The notes under the pieces are model-generated. The model searched no databases, was not told the origin of the DNA, and was given only the letters and a program-made list of their open reading frames with translations. This document shows positions 35,492-44,900 of a DNA stretch of 64,000 bases, piece by piece (position 1 is the stretch's first letter; each line of letters opens with the position of its first letter). Both the position numbers and the translations under genes were made by a program. The stretch is from Hyphomicrobiales bacterium (lineage in GTDB: Bacteria; Pseudomonadota; Alphaproteobacteria; Rhizobiales; Rhizobiaceae), in contig UBXG01000012.1 in assembly GCA_900469475.1 (NCBI GenBank), positions 102,351-166,350 on the forward strand, written 5' to 3'.

Positions 35492-35547
35492 GTGGTTTTA
35501 GTTTGAAACCATGATTCCAATATCTCTTGTGGTTTTAGTTTGCAACC
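35492..35547. promoter_or_regulatory. Tandem operator-like repeats between hydrolase and HxlR genes
   Basis: GTGGTTTTAGTTTGAAACC (35492-35510) and GTGGTTTTAGTTTGCAACC (35529-35547) match at 18 of 19 positions, 37 bp apart centre to centre. Each is an imperfect inverted repeat with GGTT/AACC ends. They lie in the divergent promoter region and are likely HxlR binding sites. Confidence 0.65.
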
Positions 35548-35616
35548 GATATATTGAGCTGAGGTTCAAGGCGCGCATTTGCGCTCTCGAAGCGGAAGCA
35601 ACGAAGGAAGGCTCGG

Positions 35617-36081
35617 ATGGCCAAGAGAATAAGCCACAAGGATTCCATGTGCGGAGTGGCGCGGCCGCTCGATGCGATCGGTGACTGGTGGTCGCTGCTG
35701 ATCGTCCGCGACGCTTTTGACGGGCTTCGCCGGTTCGGCGAGTTTCAGAAGAGCCTCGGGCTTGCTAAGAACATCCTCTCGGCCCGCCTGCGCAATCTCG
35801 TCGCCCACGGTATTCTCGACACCATACCCGCCTCCGATGGCGGCCCCTATCAGGAATATGTGCTGACGCAGAAGGGGCAGGGTCTGTTTCCGCTGCTGGT
35901 TGCGCTTCGCCAATGGGGCGAGGATTTCTTCTTCGAGCCCAATGAGCCGCATGTGACGCTGGTCGACAGAGCAACAAAGCTGCCGGTGCGGCGGCTGGAA
36001 TTGCGAGCACAGGATGGGCGGATGCTTATGGCCGAGGATACCGTGATCGTGGTGCCGGCACCCGCGGACGAGCGCGAATAA
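35617..36081 (+). CDS. HxlR-family transcriptional regulator
   Basis: A 154-residue winged-helix protein. The family pattern is complete: DSMCGVARPLDAIGDWWSLL (with the conserved redox-type Cys near the start), IVRDAFDGLRRFGEFQKSLG, KNILSARLRNLVAHGIL, YVLTQKGQGLFPLLVAL and a C-terminal extension. HxlR proteins respond to electrophiles, aldehydes or oxidants. It is divergent from the dehalogenase-like gene and probably its repressor. Confidence 0.88.
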   Translation: MAKRISHKDSMCGVARPLDAIGDWWSLLIVRDAFDGLRRFGEFQKSLGLAKNILSARLRNLVAHGILDTIPASDGGPYQEYVLTQKGQGLFPLLVALRQWGEDFFFEPNEPHVTLVDRATKLPVRRLELRAQDGRMLMAEDTVIVVPAPADERE

Positions 36082-36293
36082 ATCAGCCGACGAAAATCTC
36101 GCAAGTCCTTCATCGGAGCTTACCAGGCGGCCGGATCACGCTTGCGCACAAGGGAGAGAAGAGGGATCAGCGCCGTTCGAGGATTGCATGGGGGATGAAG
36201 CCGGCGCGCCCGCTTTCAAGCAACAGTTCGGTCACGGTCGAACTATTGCAGGCTCATGTGGGCTACACTGAAACTCTCAAAGGAGAGTTTACC

Positions 36294-36956
36294 ATGTTGA
36301 CGAATGCAGCCGAATTCAACGCAGCCGAGAGCGATCGCGAGCATATCGAAATCAAGCCCAGCGTGCTTTATATCGGCACTCCCGTCGTGCTGATTACGAG
36401 CCTTAGTCCTGACGGCACGACGAATATCTCGCCGATATCCTCAGTTTGGGCCTTATACGACCGTGTCGTTCTCGGCCTGACATCGACCAGTAAGGGGCGG
36501 GAAAATCTGTTGCGCGAGCGTGAGCTCGTGCTGAATTTCCCGTCGCCGGAGCTGTGGCCAAACGTCGAGGCGATCGCGCCAACCACGGGCCGCGATCCCG
36601 TTCCGCCGCATAAGGAAAAGATCGGCTATCGTTTCGAGGCCGATAAATTCGATGTGGCCGGCTTCACGCCGCAGGTAGCCGATCTCGTTCGGCCTCTGCG
36701 CATCGCAGAATGTCCGATCCAGTTCGAGGCGGAGGTGGTGGCGGCGCATCCTCCCGGTGCGGAATGGCCTTCGGAGCGTCCCGAAAGCTTCTCCATCGTC
36801 GAAGCGAAGGTCCTCCGCGTCCACGCGCGCAAGGATATCGTTGTCGCTGGCACCAACCATATCGATACCAGCACGTGGAGTCCGCTGTTTTACGTGTTTC
36901 GACATTATTTCGGCACCGGGCCGGATCTCGGCCGCACTTTCAAAGCCGAGAGATGA
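36294..36956 (+). CDS. Flavin reductase-like (FMN-binding split barrel) protein
   Basis: A 220-residue protein from ATG 36294, which has AAAGGAGAG just upstream; the longer frame from 36195 has no support. TPVVLITSLSPDGTTNISPI, VVLGLTSTSKGRENL and ERELVLNFPS form the flavin-reductase split-barrel core, with KIGYRFEADKFDVAGF further on. Relatives bind FMN and transfer electrons to partner oxygenases, or are of unknown function. Single gene downstream of the HxlR regulator. Confidence 0.8.
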   Translation: MLTNAAEFNAAESDREHIEIKPSVLYIGTPVVLITSLSPDGTTNISPISSVWALYDRVVLGLTSTSKGRENLLRERELVLNFPSPELWPNVEAIAPTTGRDPVPPHKEKIGYRFEADKFDVAGFTPQVADLVRPLRIAECPIQFEAEVVAAHPPGAEWPSERPESFSIVEAKVLRVHARKDIVVAGTNHIDTSTWSPLFYVFRHYFGTGPDLGRTFKAER

Positions 36957-37310
36957 TGCATTCAATTTCAGAATGATGCCTATATGAGACATTACAAGCC
37001 GCACCTGAAGTTGTCCGCCACCGCGCGGGTCATTCATGTCGTTCGGTCCGCGCCTCACAGAGCGTACGTGCACCCAACGCCCTCAATTTTCACGCACGCA
37101 ATGTCTGAAATTCAGCTAACCTTTGCGAGTCGTGGGCCGCCTTCTGGCCGCCCCACCACAACCCCGCGAGCGCAATTTTCCTCAAAGCGCCGAGACGCTG
37201 ACCGGCGACGGCCTCAAATCTTCAGCCAATGGGGGGATAGTCAATGAAGATCGATGCCTTGCACAGGCAATGAGCGATCCAGCCCCCCGCTAAAAATGCT
37301 TCTTTGACTC
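36957..37310. other. Intergenic region without a recognised gene
   Basis: No family-like reading frame, tRNA or clear terminator was found. The sequence is less G+C-biased than the coding DNA around it. Confidence 0.4.
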
Positions 37311-37421
37311 TCAGTTGATTGACGAAAGAGCGACTGCCGCGAACGCCGTTAATCCAGCGAAAATCAGCAGCAGTTTCGTCATAATGAGTTGCGCAAGCTT
37401 TCGCTTTTCTGTGTCGGTCAC
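37311..37421 (-). CDS. Possible 36-residue single-pass membrane peptide
   Basis: From GTG 37421, preceded by GCGAGAGGAAC, the frame reads VTDTEKRKLAQLIMTKLLLI followed by FAGLTAFAAVALSSIN: a charged start then a hydrophobic helix of about 20 residues. This is a plausible small inner-membrane protein. No family is recognised and no neighbour supports it. It could be chance. Confidence 0.35.
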   Translation of the reverse strand: MTDTEKRKLAQLIMTKLLLIFAGLTAFAAVALSSIN

Positions 37422-37885
37422 GTTCCTCTCGCTTCGAAAAAATAACTGCTCAGAAAGCCCTATTGTGCCGCAATTGGAATAATAGTGTCGCTTAGTGTGC
37501 GAAAATAGCACCAAGGATACGCCCTGGCTATAGGTGCGTCGCTAGGGATGATGTTGGGGAGTGTTTACTTGTCGTGCGCAGGCGCACACCTCATAAGAAG
37601 TCGATACTTTTGCATGCGAAAAACGATATCTGCATCATCGTTGTGTTTGGCGGGCGGGTCATTGTGTACATGCGCCCTTGCTGGAAATGCTCTTTCGAAC
37701 CACTCTCAGCTGAGCTCTTTTGGAACAAAAACATTTCCACCAGGAGTGCCCGGTTTCCTGGCCGGCCGAAGCGGGTGGTCAACCCCCGGCGGCTGAAGTG
37801 CAACCGAATTGGCTGCCGATTAGCAGCTGTCGGTTTGACAAACTTTGCCAATATCACGTAACCTGTTGGCACTATGGAGGCTCGA
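37422..37885. other. Region upstream of parDE
   Basis: No gene is supported. A possible promoter for parDE has TTGACA at 37835-37840 and TAACCT at 37859-37864. A GGAGG ribosome binding site at 37876-37880 sits just before the antitoxin ATG. Confidence 0.4.
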
Positions 37886-38140
37886 ATGGCGACGATGAAT
37901 GTATCTCTTCCCGACCCGATGAAAGATTGGGTCGAGGCGCAAGCAAAGACTGGGCGATATTCGAATGCCAGTGATTATGTCCGCGACTTGATTCGCCGGG
38001 ACCAAGCTCGCACCGATAAGATTGCCGCCATGCAGCGTTTTGTTGATGACGGTCTTAAAAGCGGCGTCGGCAGCCGATCGAAGAATGAACTCTTTGCTGC
38101 AGCCGTCGAGCGCGGAGAAACAACGCGCGGCGACAGGTAA
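37886..38140 (+). CDS. parD: ParD-type antitoxin (ribbon-helix-helix)
   Basis: From ATG 37886 (GGAGG 5 bp upstream) the 84-residue protein reads MATMNVSLPDPMKDWVEAQA, then GRYSNASDYVRDLIRRD. This is the RHH DNA-binding fold of ParD/CopG antitoxins. The C-terminal half would wrap the toxin. It overlaps the toxin gene by one base (TAATG), and the pair should repress its own promoter. Confidence 0.9.
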   Translation: MATMNVSLPDPMKDWVEAQAKTGRYSNASDYVRDLIRRDQARTDKIAAMQRFVDDGLKSGVGSRSKNELFAAAVERGETTRGDR

Positions 38141-38433
38141 TGCGTTTCAGCCTTTCAGTTGAAGCGGAAGAGGACATTGTTGCGATCGCCGAACAAGGCG
38201 TACGCATGTTTGGAACCGCTCAGGCTAGACGTTACCATGATGACTTGTTTGCTGTGCTTGATCTAATCGCTGCCAACCCGCGAATGGCTCGTGAGCGAGA
38301 AGAGATTTCGCCGCCGGTCAGAATTCATCCTTTCAAAGCCCATCTTATTGTCTATCGGATTGAGGAGGACGGAGCAATTTTCGTGATCCGAATACGCCAT
38401 GGACATGAAGACTGGGTCGGCGATTCAGTTTAG
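38140..38433 (+). CDS. parE: ParE-type toxin (RelE/ParE superfamily)
   Basis: A 97-residue toxin starting MRFSLSVEAEEDIVAIAEQG. RRYHDDLFAVLDLIAANPRM and the C-terminal strand-forming HPFKAHLIVYRIEEDGAIFV then IRIRHGHEDW are typical ParE. ParE proteins inhibit DNA gyrase. The start shares a base with the parD stop, so synthesis is coupled. It is located in the accessory region before the CDI locus. Confidence 0.9.
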   Translation: MRFSLSVEAEEDIVAIAEQGVRMFGTAQARRYHDDLFAVLDLIAANPRMAREREEISPPVRIHPFKAHLIVYRIEEDGAIFVIRIRHGHEDWVGDSV

Positions 38434-38825
38434 GCCTCACTGAGCGGACGAAATAAGCATCGTTGTGTCAGAGACATTAAGGCGGGGCCGTGATGTGTAT
38501 CAGCCTATCTGGCGTTGTCTAAATAGGCGTATCCTGCGGCTTTAATTGGGTGGGGCGGAGTTCTAGTCCCGCCGAGTGCGAGACAATTTTATTCAATTGC
38601 TGAACGTCGGTGTTGCAGATTTTACACGCATATCTGAAAACGAGCGTGTGGGTCGCCCACATTCTTGCTACTTTTTGCTGTACTTTTTTAGAAATCTGCT
38701 ATTGAGCGGATTAAGCCCATGATCGGCTACGCCACCCTGTGGTGAATCTTCCTGAATTTTGACCGATATGCCCATTGAGCAAGGTCCGCCTTGCGCAAGT
38801 GGATGGCTTTGACTTGGTAGTTTGT
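38434..38825. other. Region upstream of the IalB/TPS operon
   Basis: No gene is seen. This A+T-rich stretch, containing TACTTTTTTAGAAATC at about 38682, presumably holds the promoter of the downstream secretion operon, but I cannot assign boxes with confidence. Confidence 0.4.
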
Positions 38826-39503
38826 ATGTCCCTCCCCATTAAGTCTTTCTCCTTCAAGACCTTCACCTCTGTCGCGTTCCTTTCTTCGGCGCTGGTCGCA
38901 TTTTCTGCTGCCGCGCAGGAGCAGCTCGCTCCAGCGGCCGCGAATACGTCGTCCGGCGCCGGCTCGACTCAGGTCGCTACGCCTCAAACAGAAGAACAAA
39001 AGCCAGCACCTCAGGCGCGGGTGCAGAAGTTCGACGATTGGTATTATCGCTGCATCGACGGAAAGGCGGCGGACGGTTCGGCATTGACGAACTGCGAAGT
39101 TGCGCAGATCGCCACGGTCAAGCAGGGCGACCAAGATGTGAACATATTGACACTGGCGGTAGCAAAGGTGCTGGCTCCTGCCGCAACGGACAAGAAGACG
39201 GCCAAGCAGCCGGCCAGCGAACTGGTGCTGACCACGCTCGTACCGCTCAACATGTACCTGCCGGCAGGCATCAGCATCGATGCAAGCGATAAACAGGTCG
39301 TGCAGTTGGCGTATCGCAACTGTAACCAGGCCGGCTGCTGGGCGCAGCAGAAGCTGGACGCCAAGATGGTGGCAGCCCTTTCCAAGGCTGCTGATGGCAC
39401 CGGCCATGTGCAGATGATGAATGGCCAGAAGGTCAACATCAAGTTCTCGCTGAAGGGATTGTCGGCGGCGCTCGATGCGCTGCAGAAGACCGCTTCGAAC
39501 TGA
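38826..39503 (+). CDS. Invasion-associated locus B (IalB) family protein
   Basis: From ATG 38826 the protein is 225 residues, with a signal peptide (MSLPIKSFSFKTFTSVAFLS...FSAAAQE) and a Gln/Ala/Pro-rich linker. The IalB-type domain contains FDDWYYRCIDGKAADGSAL, NCEVAQIATVKQGD, the Cys pair of YRNCNQAGCWAQQ, and a C-terminal VNIKFSLKGLSAALDAL. A longer start at 38775 is possible. IalB proteins are periplasmic or outer-membrane linked and of unclear activity. It lies 13 bp before the TpsB gene, suggesting a role in this secretion system. Confidence 0.85.
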   Translation: MSLPIKSFSFKTFTSVAFLSSALVAFSAAAQEQLAPAAANTSSGAGSTQVATPQTEEQKPAPQARVQKFDDWYYRCIDGKAADGSALTNCEVAQIATVKQGDQDVNILTLAVAKVLAPAATDKKTAKQPASELVLTTLVPLNMYLPAGISIDASDKQVVQLAYRNCNQAGCWAQQKLDAKMVAALSKAADGTGHVQMMNGQKVNIKFSLKGLSAALDALQKTASN

Positions 39504-39516
39504 CCGGGGCGGACCT

Positions 39517-41250
39517 ATGACGTCAATCTCGCGTGCGGCGACCGCCATAGGTGGGTTTTTGGCAGCGGCTCTCGCGGCTTCGGGCGCGGCCGCACAGCAA
39601 TCGCCGAACGACGACTTCGCACGCCGGCAGGCGCAGGAAGCTGAGCAGCAACGGCTGCGGAGCTTGGGTCAGATGACGCCGAAGCCTTCTCCAGCCGAAG
39701 GTCAACAGCCGGAGAAGGCCGGTGGCGGCAAGTCCGGCCCGTGCTTTGCCATCACCCATATCGAGGTTGAAGGCGTCACGCAGTTTTCGGCCGGCGTGAT
39801 CGACAAGGTCACCGCTCCCTATGCGAACCGCTGTGTCGGCGTCGGTGAGATCAATGCGCTGCTGCGCGACCTGACACATCTCTATCTCGACAAGGGTTTT
39901 GTAAGCTCGCGCGTCTATGTGCCGGCGCAGGATATCGCCAAGACCAAGGTGCTGCGCCTCGTTGCCGTCGAAGGCACGCTTGCCGACATCTACATCAACG
40001 GTAAACCGGCGCCTAGCTCCGGCGTAATTGCCACGGCCTTTCCCGGCATGAAGGGCGAGATCACCAATCTGCGCGATATCGAGCAGGGCCTCGACCAGAT
40101 CAATCGCCTGACCTCCAACAATGCCAAGACGGCGATGCTGCCCGGCAAGACGGACGGCACCTCAATCCTCAATGTCGAGAACAAGCCCAGCCATCCCTGG
40201 CATCTGTCATTCGGCAACAGCAATCTGGGCCAGGAGCAGACGGGATATTCCAAGTCCTCGGCCTCGCTCGGCTACGACAATCTTTTCGGCATCAACGACC
40301 AGTGGAATTTCGGCTACGAGCATACCGGCCCGGATTACCCCTGGCGCAATGACGGCCATGGCAAGAGCAACAGCTATTCCGGCAATGTCAGCGTGCCCTA
40401 CGGCTATTGGACCTTTTCCGCCAATGGCTCCTGGTATGAATATGACAGTTCCGTTCCGGGTAATTTCGGGCCGCTCAATACGTCGGGCGACAGCAAGCAA
40501 GTCGGCGTCGGCGCCGACCGCGTGATCCTGCGCGACAAGGATTCGATCACAACCTTCAACAGCGGCCTGACCTATAAGGAAACCAACAATTTCCTGCTTG
40601 GTAACAAAATCGAGGTCGGCAGCCGCAAATACACGGTCGGCAATCTCGGCATCTCGCATTCGCGCCGCATGCTGGGAGGACTGTGGGTCTTCGATCTCTC
40701 CTACAGCCAGGGGCTCAACCTCTTCGATGCGGTCGCACCCGGCGATGCAGGTGCAGGCAATGCCGATCCTCGTTTCTCAAAGTTTACCGGCACCATCACC
40801 ATGACGAAGCCGTTCGAAGTCGCGGACCAGCATTTTGAGATCAATTCGATCGTCACCGGACAATACTCGCCCGACAATCTGTTCGGAGCAGAGCAGATCT
40901 CGGTCGGTGGCTATTCCACCGTGCGCGGCACGCGCGAGACGATGCTCTACGGCAATAACGGCTTCTTCATCCGCAACGATCTCGTCTGGCGGACGCAGCC
41001 ATTTGCCGACAATGCCGAACTGGCGAAGATCCTCGGAGAGTTCAGGCCCTATGTCGGCCTCGACTACGGGCGGATCGCACGCCAGGCCCGCTACCAGATC
41101 GCGGGCGGCGACATGCTCGGCTGGACGGTCGGTGCCAAGCTCGCCGGCGGCAATGTCAATTTTGATATGGGTTATTCGGATGTCTTTGGCGGCACGGTCG
41201 ACCGCCGTGACTCCGGACTCTTGTTTGTCAGTACGTCAGTGAGGTGGTGA
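39517..41250 (+). CDS. TpsB-type outer-membrane transporter (ShlB/FhaC/CdiB family)
   Basis: A 577-residue protein from ATG 39517 with a signal peptide ending near SGAAAQQ and a Gln/Glu-rich plug-helix and linker. A POTRA_2 domain follows (FAITHIEVEGVTQFSAGVID, LYLDKGFVSSRVYVPAQDI), then a 16-strand barrel with the VRGTRE loop motif. It ends in Trp (FVSTSVRW), the beta-barrel assembly signal. It should export the giant exoprotein encoded downstream. It sits in a tight run: IalB-like, TpsB, lipoprotein, TpsA. Confidence 0.93.
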   Translation: MTSISRAATAIGGFLAAALAASGAAAQQSPNDDFARRQAQEAEQQRLRSLGQMTPKPSPAEGQQPEKAGGGKSGPCFAITHIEVEGVTQFSAGVIDKVTAPYANRCVGVGEINALLRDLTHLYLDKGFVSSRVYVPAQDIAKTKVLRLVAVEGTLADIYINGKPAPSSGVIATAFPGMKGEITNLRDIEQGLDQINRLTSNNAKTAMLPGKTDGTSILNVENKPSHPWHLSFGNSNLGQEQTGYSKSSASLGYDNLFGINDQWNFGYEHTGPDYPWRNDGHGKSNSYSGNVSVPYGYWTFSANGSWYEYDSSVPGNFGPLNTSGDSKQVGVGADRVILRDKDSITTFNSGLTYKETNNFLLGNKIEVGSRKYTVGNLGISHSRRMLGGLWVFDLSYSQGLNLFDAVAPGDAGAGNADPRFSKFTGTITMTKPFEVADQHFEINSIVTGQYSPDNLFGAEQISVGGYSTVRGTRETMLYGNNGFFIRNDLVWRTQPFADNAELAKILGEFRPYVGLDYGRIARQARYQIAGGDMLGWTVGAKLAGGNVNFDMGYSDVFGGTVDRRDSGLLFVSTSVRW

Positions 41251-41251
41251 A

Positions 41252-41854
41252 ATGGGTGAGCAGATGAAGGAAAGTAGTAAGAAATTGCATCGCGGCGTGA
41301 CCAGAGCTCTGCTTGCCGCTGCGCTTGTGGGTTCGACTGTCGTGGCCGGATGCACCACACAAGATCCACGTCTCACTGCAGCACTTAGCACGGCCAGTAT
41401 AGCTGATGTCCGCATAGAATCGGCGCCCGATCTGAGGATGGGATCACCTCTATTGAATGGTGACACGCGAGAATCTCAGGTCGCACTGGTGTCGCGTGTC
41501 CTGCAGCAAAGACTTGCAAAAGATCTGAAGGGCTATCCAGGGGGTAACGTTCCCGCACGGTTGATTGTTACCCTCCACGATCTGGATGTGGCGTCTGCTC
41601 CCGGCAGAATTATCGCAGGCAACAACAGCTTTATCGATGGAACCGTCCGCCTGGAGGACATGCGCACAGGAAAACTGATCGCGCAGGCTCAGGAGATCCG
41701 CGCCAATGACATGACGGTCCGCGGGGATGGGTTGGCGCTCATTCCCGCGATGGTCATCAATGCGGCCGTCACCCCCAACCAGACCGCAGTCGCGACCCAA
41801 CTGGCCGAAACCTTCATGAAGCAGGTGAAGACGTGGCTGACGCCACGGAAGTAG
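41252..41854 (+). CDS. Lipoprotein of unknown function within the TPS operon
   Basis: A 200-residue protein with a lipoprotein signal: LLAAALVGSTVVAGC, Cys at about residue 34, then TTQDPRL. The mature part (VLQQRLAKDLKGYPGG, RLIVTLHDLDVASAPGR, NSFIDGTVRLEDMRTGKLIA) has an alternating alpha/beta pattern, but I recognise no family. It begins one base after the TpsB stop codon, and the exoprotein gene follows by 48 bp, so it is almost surely part of the operon and may help secretion or anchoring. Confidence 0.8.
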   Translation: MGEQMKESSKKLHRGVTRALLAAALVGSTVVAGCTTQDPRLTAALSTASIADVRIESAPDLRMGSPLLNGDTRESQVALVSRVLQQRLAKDLKGYPGGNVPARLIVTLHDLDVASAPGRIIAGNNSFIDGTVRLEDMRTGKLIAQAQEIRANDMTVRGDGLALIPAMVINAAVTPNQTAVATQLAETFMKQVKTWLTPRK

Positions 41855-41902
41855 TCGATCGAAAATCCGAAGCGGGCAGAAAGCGTTTAACAGGGCAGGG
41901 CG

Positions 41903-44900
41903 ATGACCAGGACGTCAGCACGAGTTTCAAGTGGCGAAAATGGCAAGGTAAGTGTCAGGGGCCTGGGCCGCGCCATGCGTCAACTGTCTGCGACACTTCT
42001 GAGCGCCCTGCTTGTCTTCCAGCCGATGCTGGCCAACGCGCAATCCGTTTCCGCTGCCGGATCTGCACCCGCGGCCAACCAGCCGGGCGTTGGATCGGCG
42101 CCCAACGGCGTGCCGCTGATCGATATCGTCACGCCGAACGCCACCGGCCTCTCACATAATAAGTACGACAACTTCAATGTCGGTACCCAGGGTCTGATCC
42201 TTAATAACTTCAAAGGTGAAGTCGGCACGTCGAACTTGGGCGGCGCGACACCCGGCAACCCGAACCTCAACGGCTCCGGTCCCGCTTCTGTCATCCTCAA
42301 CGAGGTTACCTCAGGCAATCGTTCGGCCTTGAATGGCCCGACGGAAGTTTTTGGCGGCAGGGCTGACGTCATCATCGCGAATCCGAACGGGATCACCTGC
42401 GCGGGCTGCGGCTTCATCAACACACCGCATGCGACGCTAACGACCGGTGTTCCCACTATCGGCGCGGATGGAAGCCTGACCGGTTTCACCGTCAATGGCG
42501 GCGATGTCACTTTCGAAGGGGCGGGCGGGAACTTTGCGGCTGCTCCCGGTTCTGTCGATCTCTTCGACGTCGTTTCCCGCCAGATCCATGTCAACGCGCC
42601 GATCTACGGCAAGACCGTGCGCCTGACTGGCGGGGCCAGCAAGTACGATTACGCCACCGGCGAGGCGACGGCGCTGACCGCCACCTCGGGCACGCCCGAA
42701 TATGCGATCGACGGCACGGCTCTCGGTGCCATGCAGGCCGACCGCATCAAGGTCGTCGTCACGGAGAAAGGCGCCGGTGTCAGGATGAGCGGCGACATGG
42801 CCGCCAATGCTGGCGAACTGTCGCTGTCGGCCGACGGCAAGATCTCGATAGGCAATGCTTCCGCACGCGATGGCGTGACCATTACCTCGAAGCAGAGGGT
42901 CACGGCCGCCAAGGTCACATCGAGGCAGAAGGTCAAGGTTCAGGCCGACCAGGGCATTACTCTGCAGTCTATCGCCGCCGATAGCGATATCGCGCTTGCG
43001 AACGGTGCCGGCCTGTTGAGCGTGTCGGGTGATGTCAACGGCGGTACAAGCGTACAGATGGGTTCGGGCGGCGGCATTGCTGCCGGCAGTGTGACGGCTG
43101 GCAATGGTGCAGCCACGCTTGTCGCCAGCTCCGGCGATATCGCGATCGCTGGGGCTGCGAGCAGCACCGGCGACCTTACTCTAACTGCCACGGCGGGCTC
43201 GATCTCGGCGGCCTCGCTGTTGAGCTACAACAATCTCACTCTTACCGCTGGTAATAGTCTTACCGTTTCCGGAAATGTCCTGGCGCAGGGCAATGTCAGC
43301 GCCACTGCCCAGTCAATCTCCACCGGCATGGTTGTTTCCGGCATTAATATTGCTGCCACCAGTGCCGATCCTGGCGGGAATGTCGTTCTCTCAGCACAAT
43401 CGCCTGCGATTGTCGCGGGCTCGGCGGGGAACTTGAGTCTGATGGCAACCGGCGGCGCGATGGCCACTGGCAATCTGCAGTCGGCTGGAAGCCTCAACAT
43501 CATTGCGACCGGTAATATCACGGCGGGGAATATTCAATCAGCCGGCAATCTTACCGCGACCGCGACCGCGCTCACGGCCGCCAACGTTACCTCGCATGGC
43601 GGGCTAACCGTTAACGCCGCGATGAACGCGAGTGGTCAGATTCTCGGAGCGGGCGATATCCTGATCTCGGGGGCTAGCATTCAGGCGACCGCTATCGCGT
43701 CCGGCGTCGACTTTGCCTCGACCAACGCCGCCGGTGGCAACATCGTCCTAGGTTCGGCCGGCGCACTCGATCTAAAAGCTGCCGCCGGCACCATCACGGT
43801 CGGCACGTTGCTGTCGGCCGGCAACCTGACGGCACAAGCTTCCTTGCTACAGTCTAGCAACCTCACCAGTCACGGCAACGTCAGTATCGACGGCGGCATG
43901 CGCGTCACCAACCAATTGCTCGGAGCCAGCGATATCACCATCAATGGCAACGCCAATGGTGTCAGCGCTGGTCTGCTTGCGTCTGGGGTCAATTTTGCGG
44001 CGACCAAGGCCGCCGGCGGCAATATCGTGCTGGCAGGTAGCGGTGATCTGACGATCAACGACAGCGCTGGCGCCATCCAGGCAGGAACCGTGCTGGCGGC
44101 AGGCGCGATCAACGCCACCGGTCAGACCATCACTGCTGATGCGATCACCGGCGGCAAGAACATCACGCTGACCGGCGCCACCAGTCCAACCGCCGGAAGC
44201 GGCAGCGTGAAGACCACTGGTCAGGTCCTCGGTGGCGGCAGTGTCGGCATCACCGGCTCCAGCATTGCCGCCGACGCCATCGTCTCAGGCGTTGATATCG
44301 CCGCCACCAATGCGGCGGGCGGGCGGATCACCCTTGGTCCGACGGCCGCGGGAATTGGCAATCTGACGTTGACGAGCGCAGGTGCCATCAGCGCCGGAAC
44401 GCTGTTGTCAGCGGGCGATCTGGTTGCGAACGGCGCATCGATATCCGCTGGCAATATCTCCGCGCATCGCGACATGACGCTTGGTGGCGTCATCAGCGTC
44501 AGTGGCCAGATTCTCGGCACCGGCAACGTGCTGATCTCAGGTCAAAATCTGTCGGCACAGACGCTTGTCGCCGGCATTGACTTCAATGCCACCAATGCCG
44601 CCGGCGGCAATATCGTCCTTGGTCAGACCGGCGATTTGACAGTAAACGTCAATGGCGCCGTTGCGGCATCGACCATACAGGCTGCGGGTGCCATCGACAT
44701 CAGCGGCACGTCCGTCGCAGCTGCCTCGATCACCGGTCATAAGGATATCAGCCTTTCCGGTACGGCAGTCGGCGGTGTCGCCACGACGACCGCAAGCGGT
44801 CGCGTTGATATCACCAACCAGGTGCTTGGCGGCGGTAACGTTGGCATCTCCGGCTCGAGCATTAAGGTCGGCACCGCGGTTTCGGGTGTCGACTTCGCCG

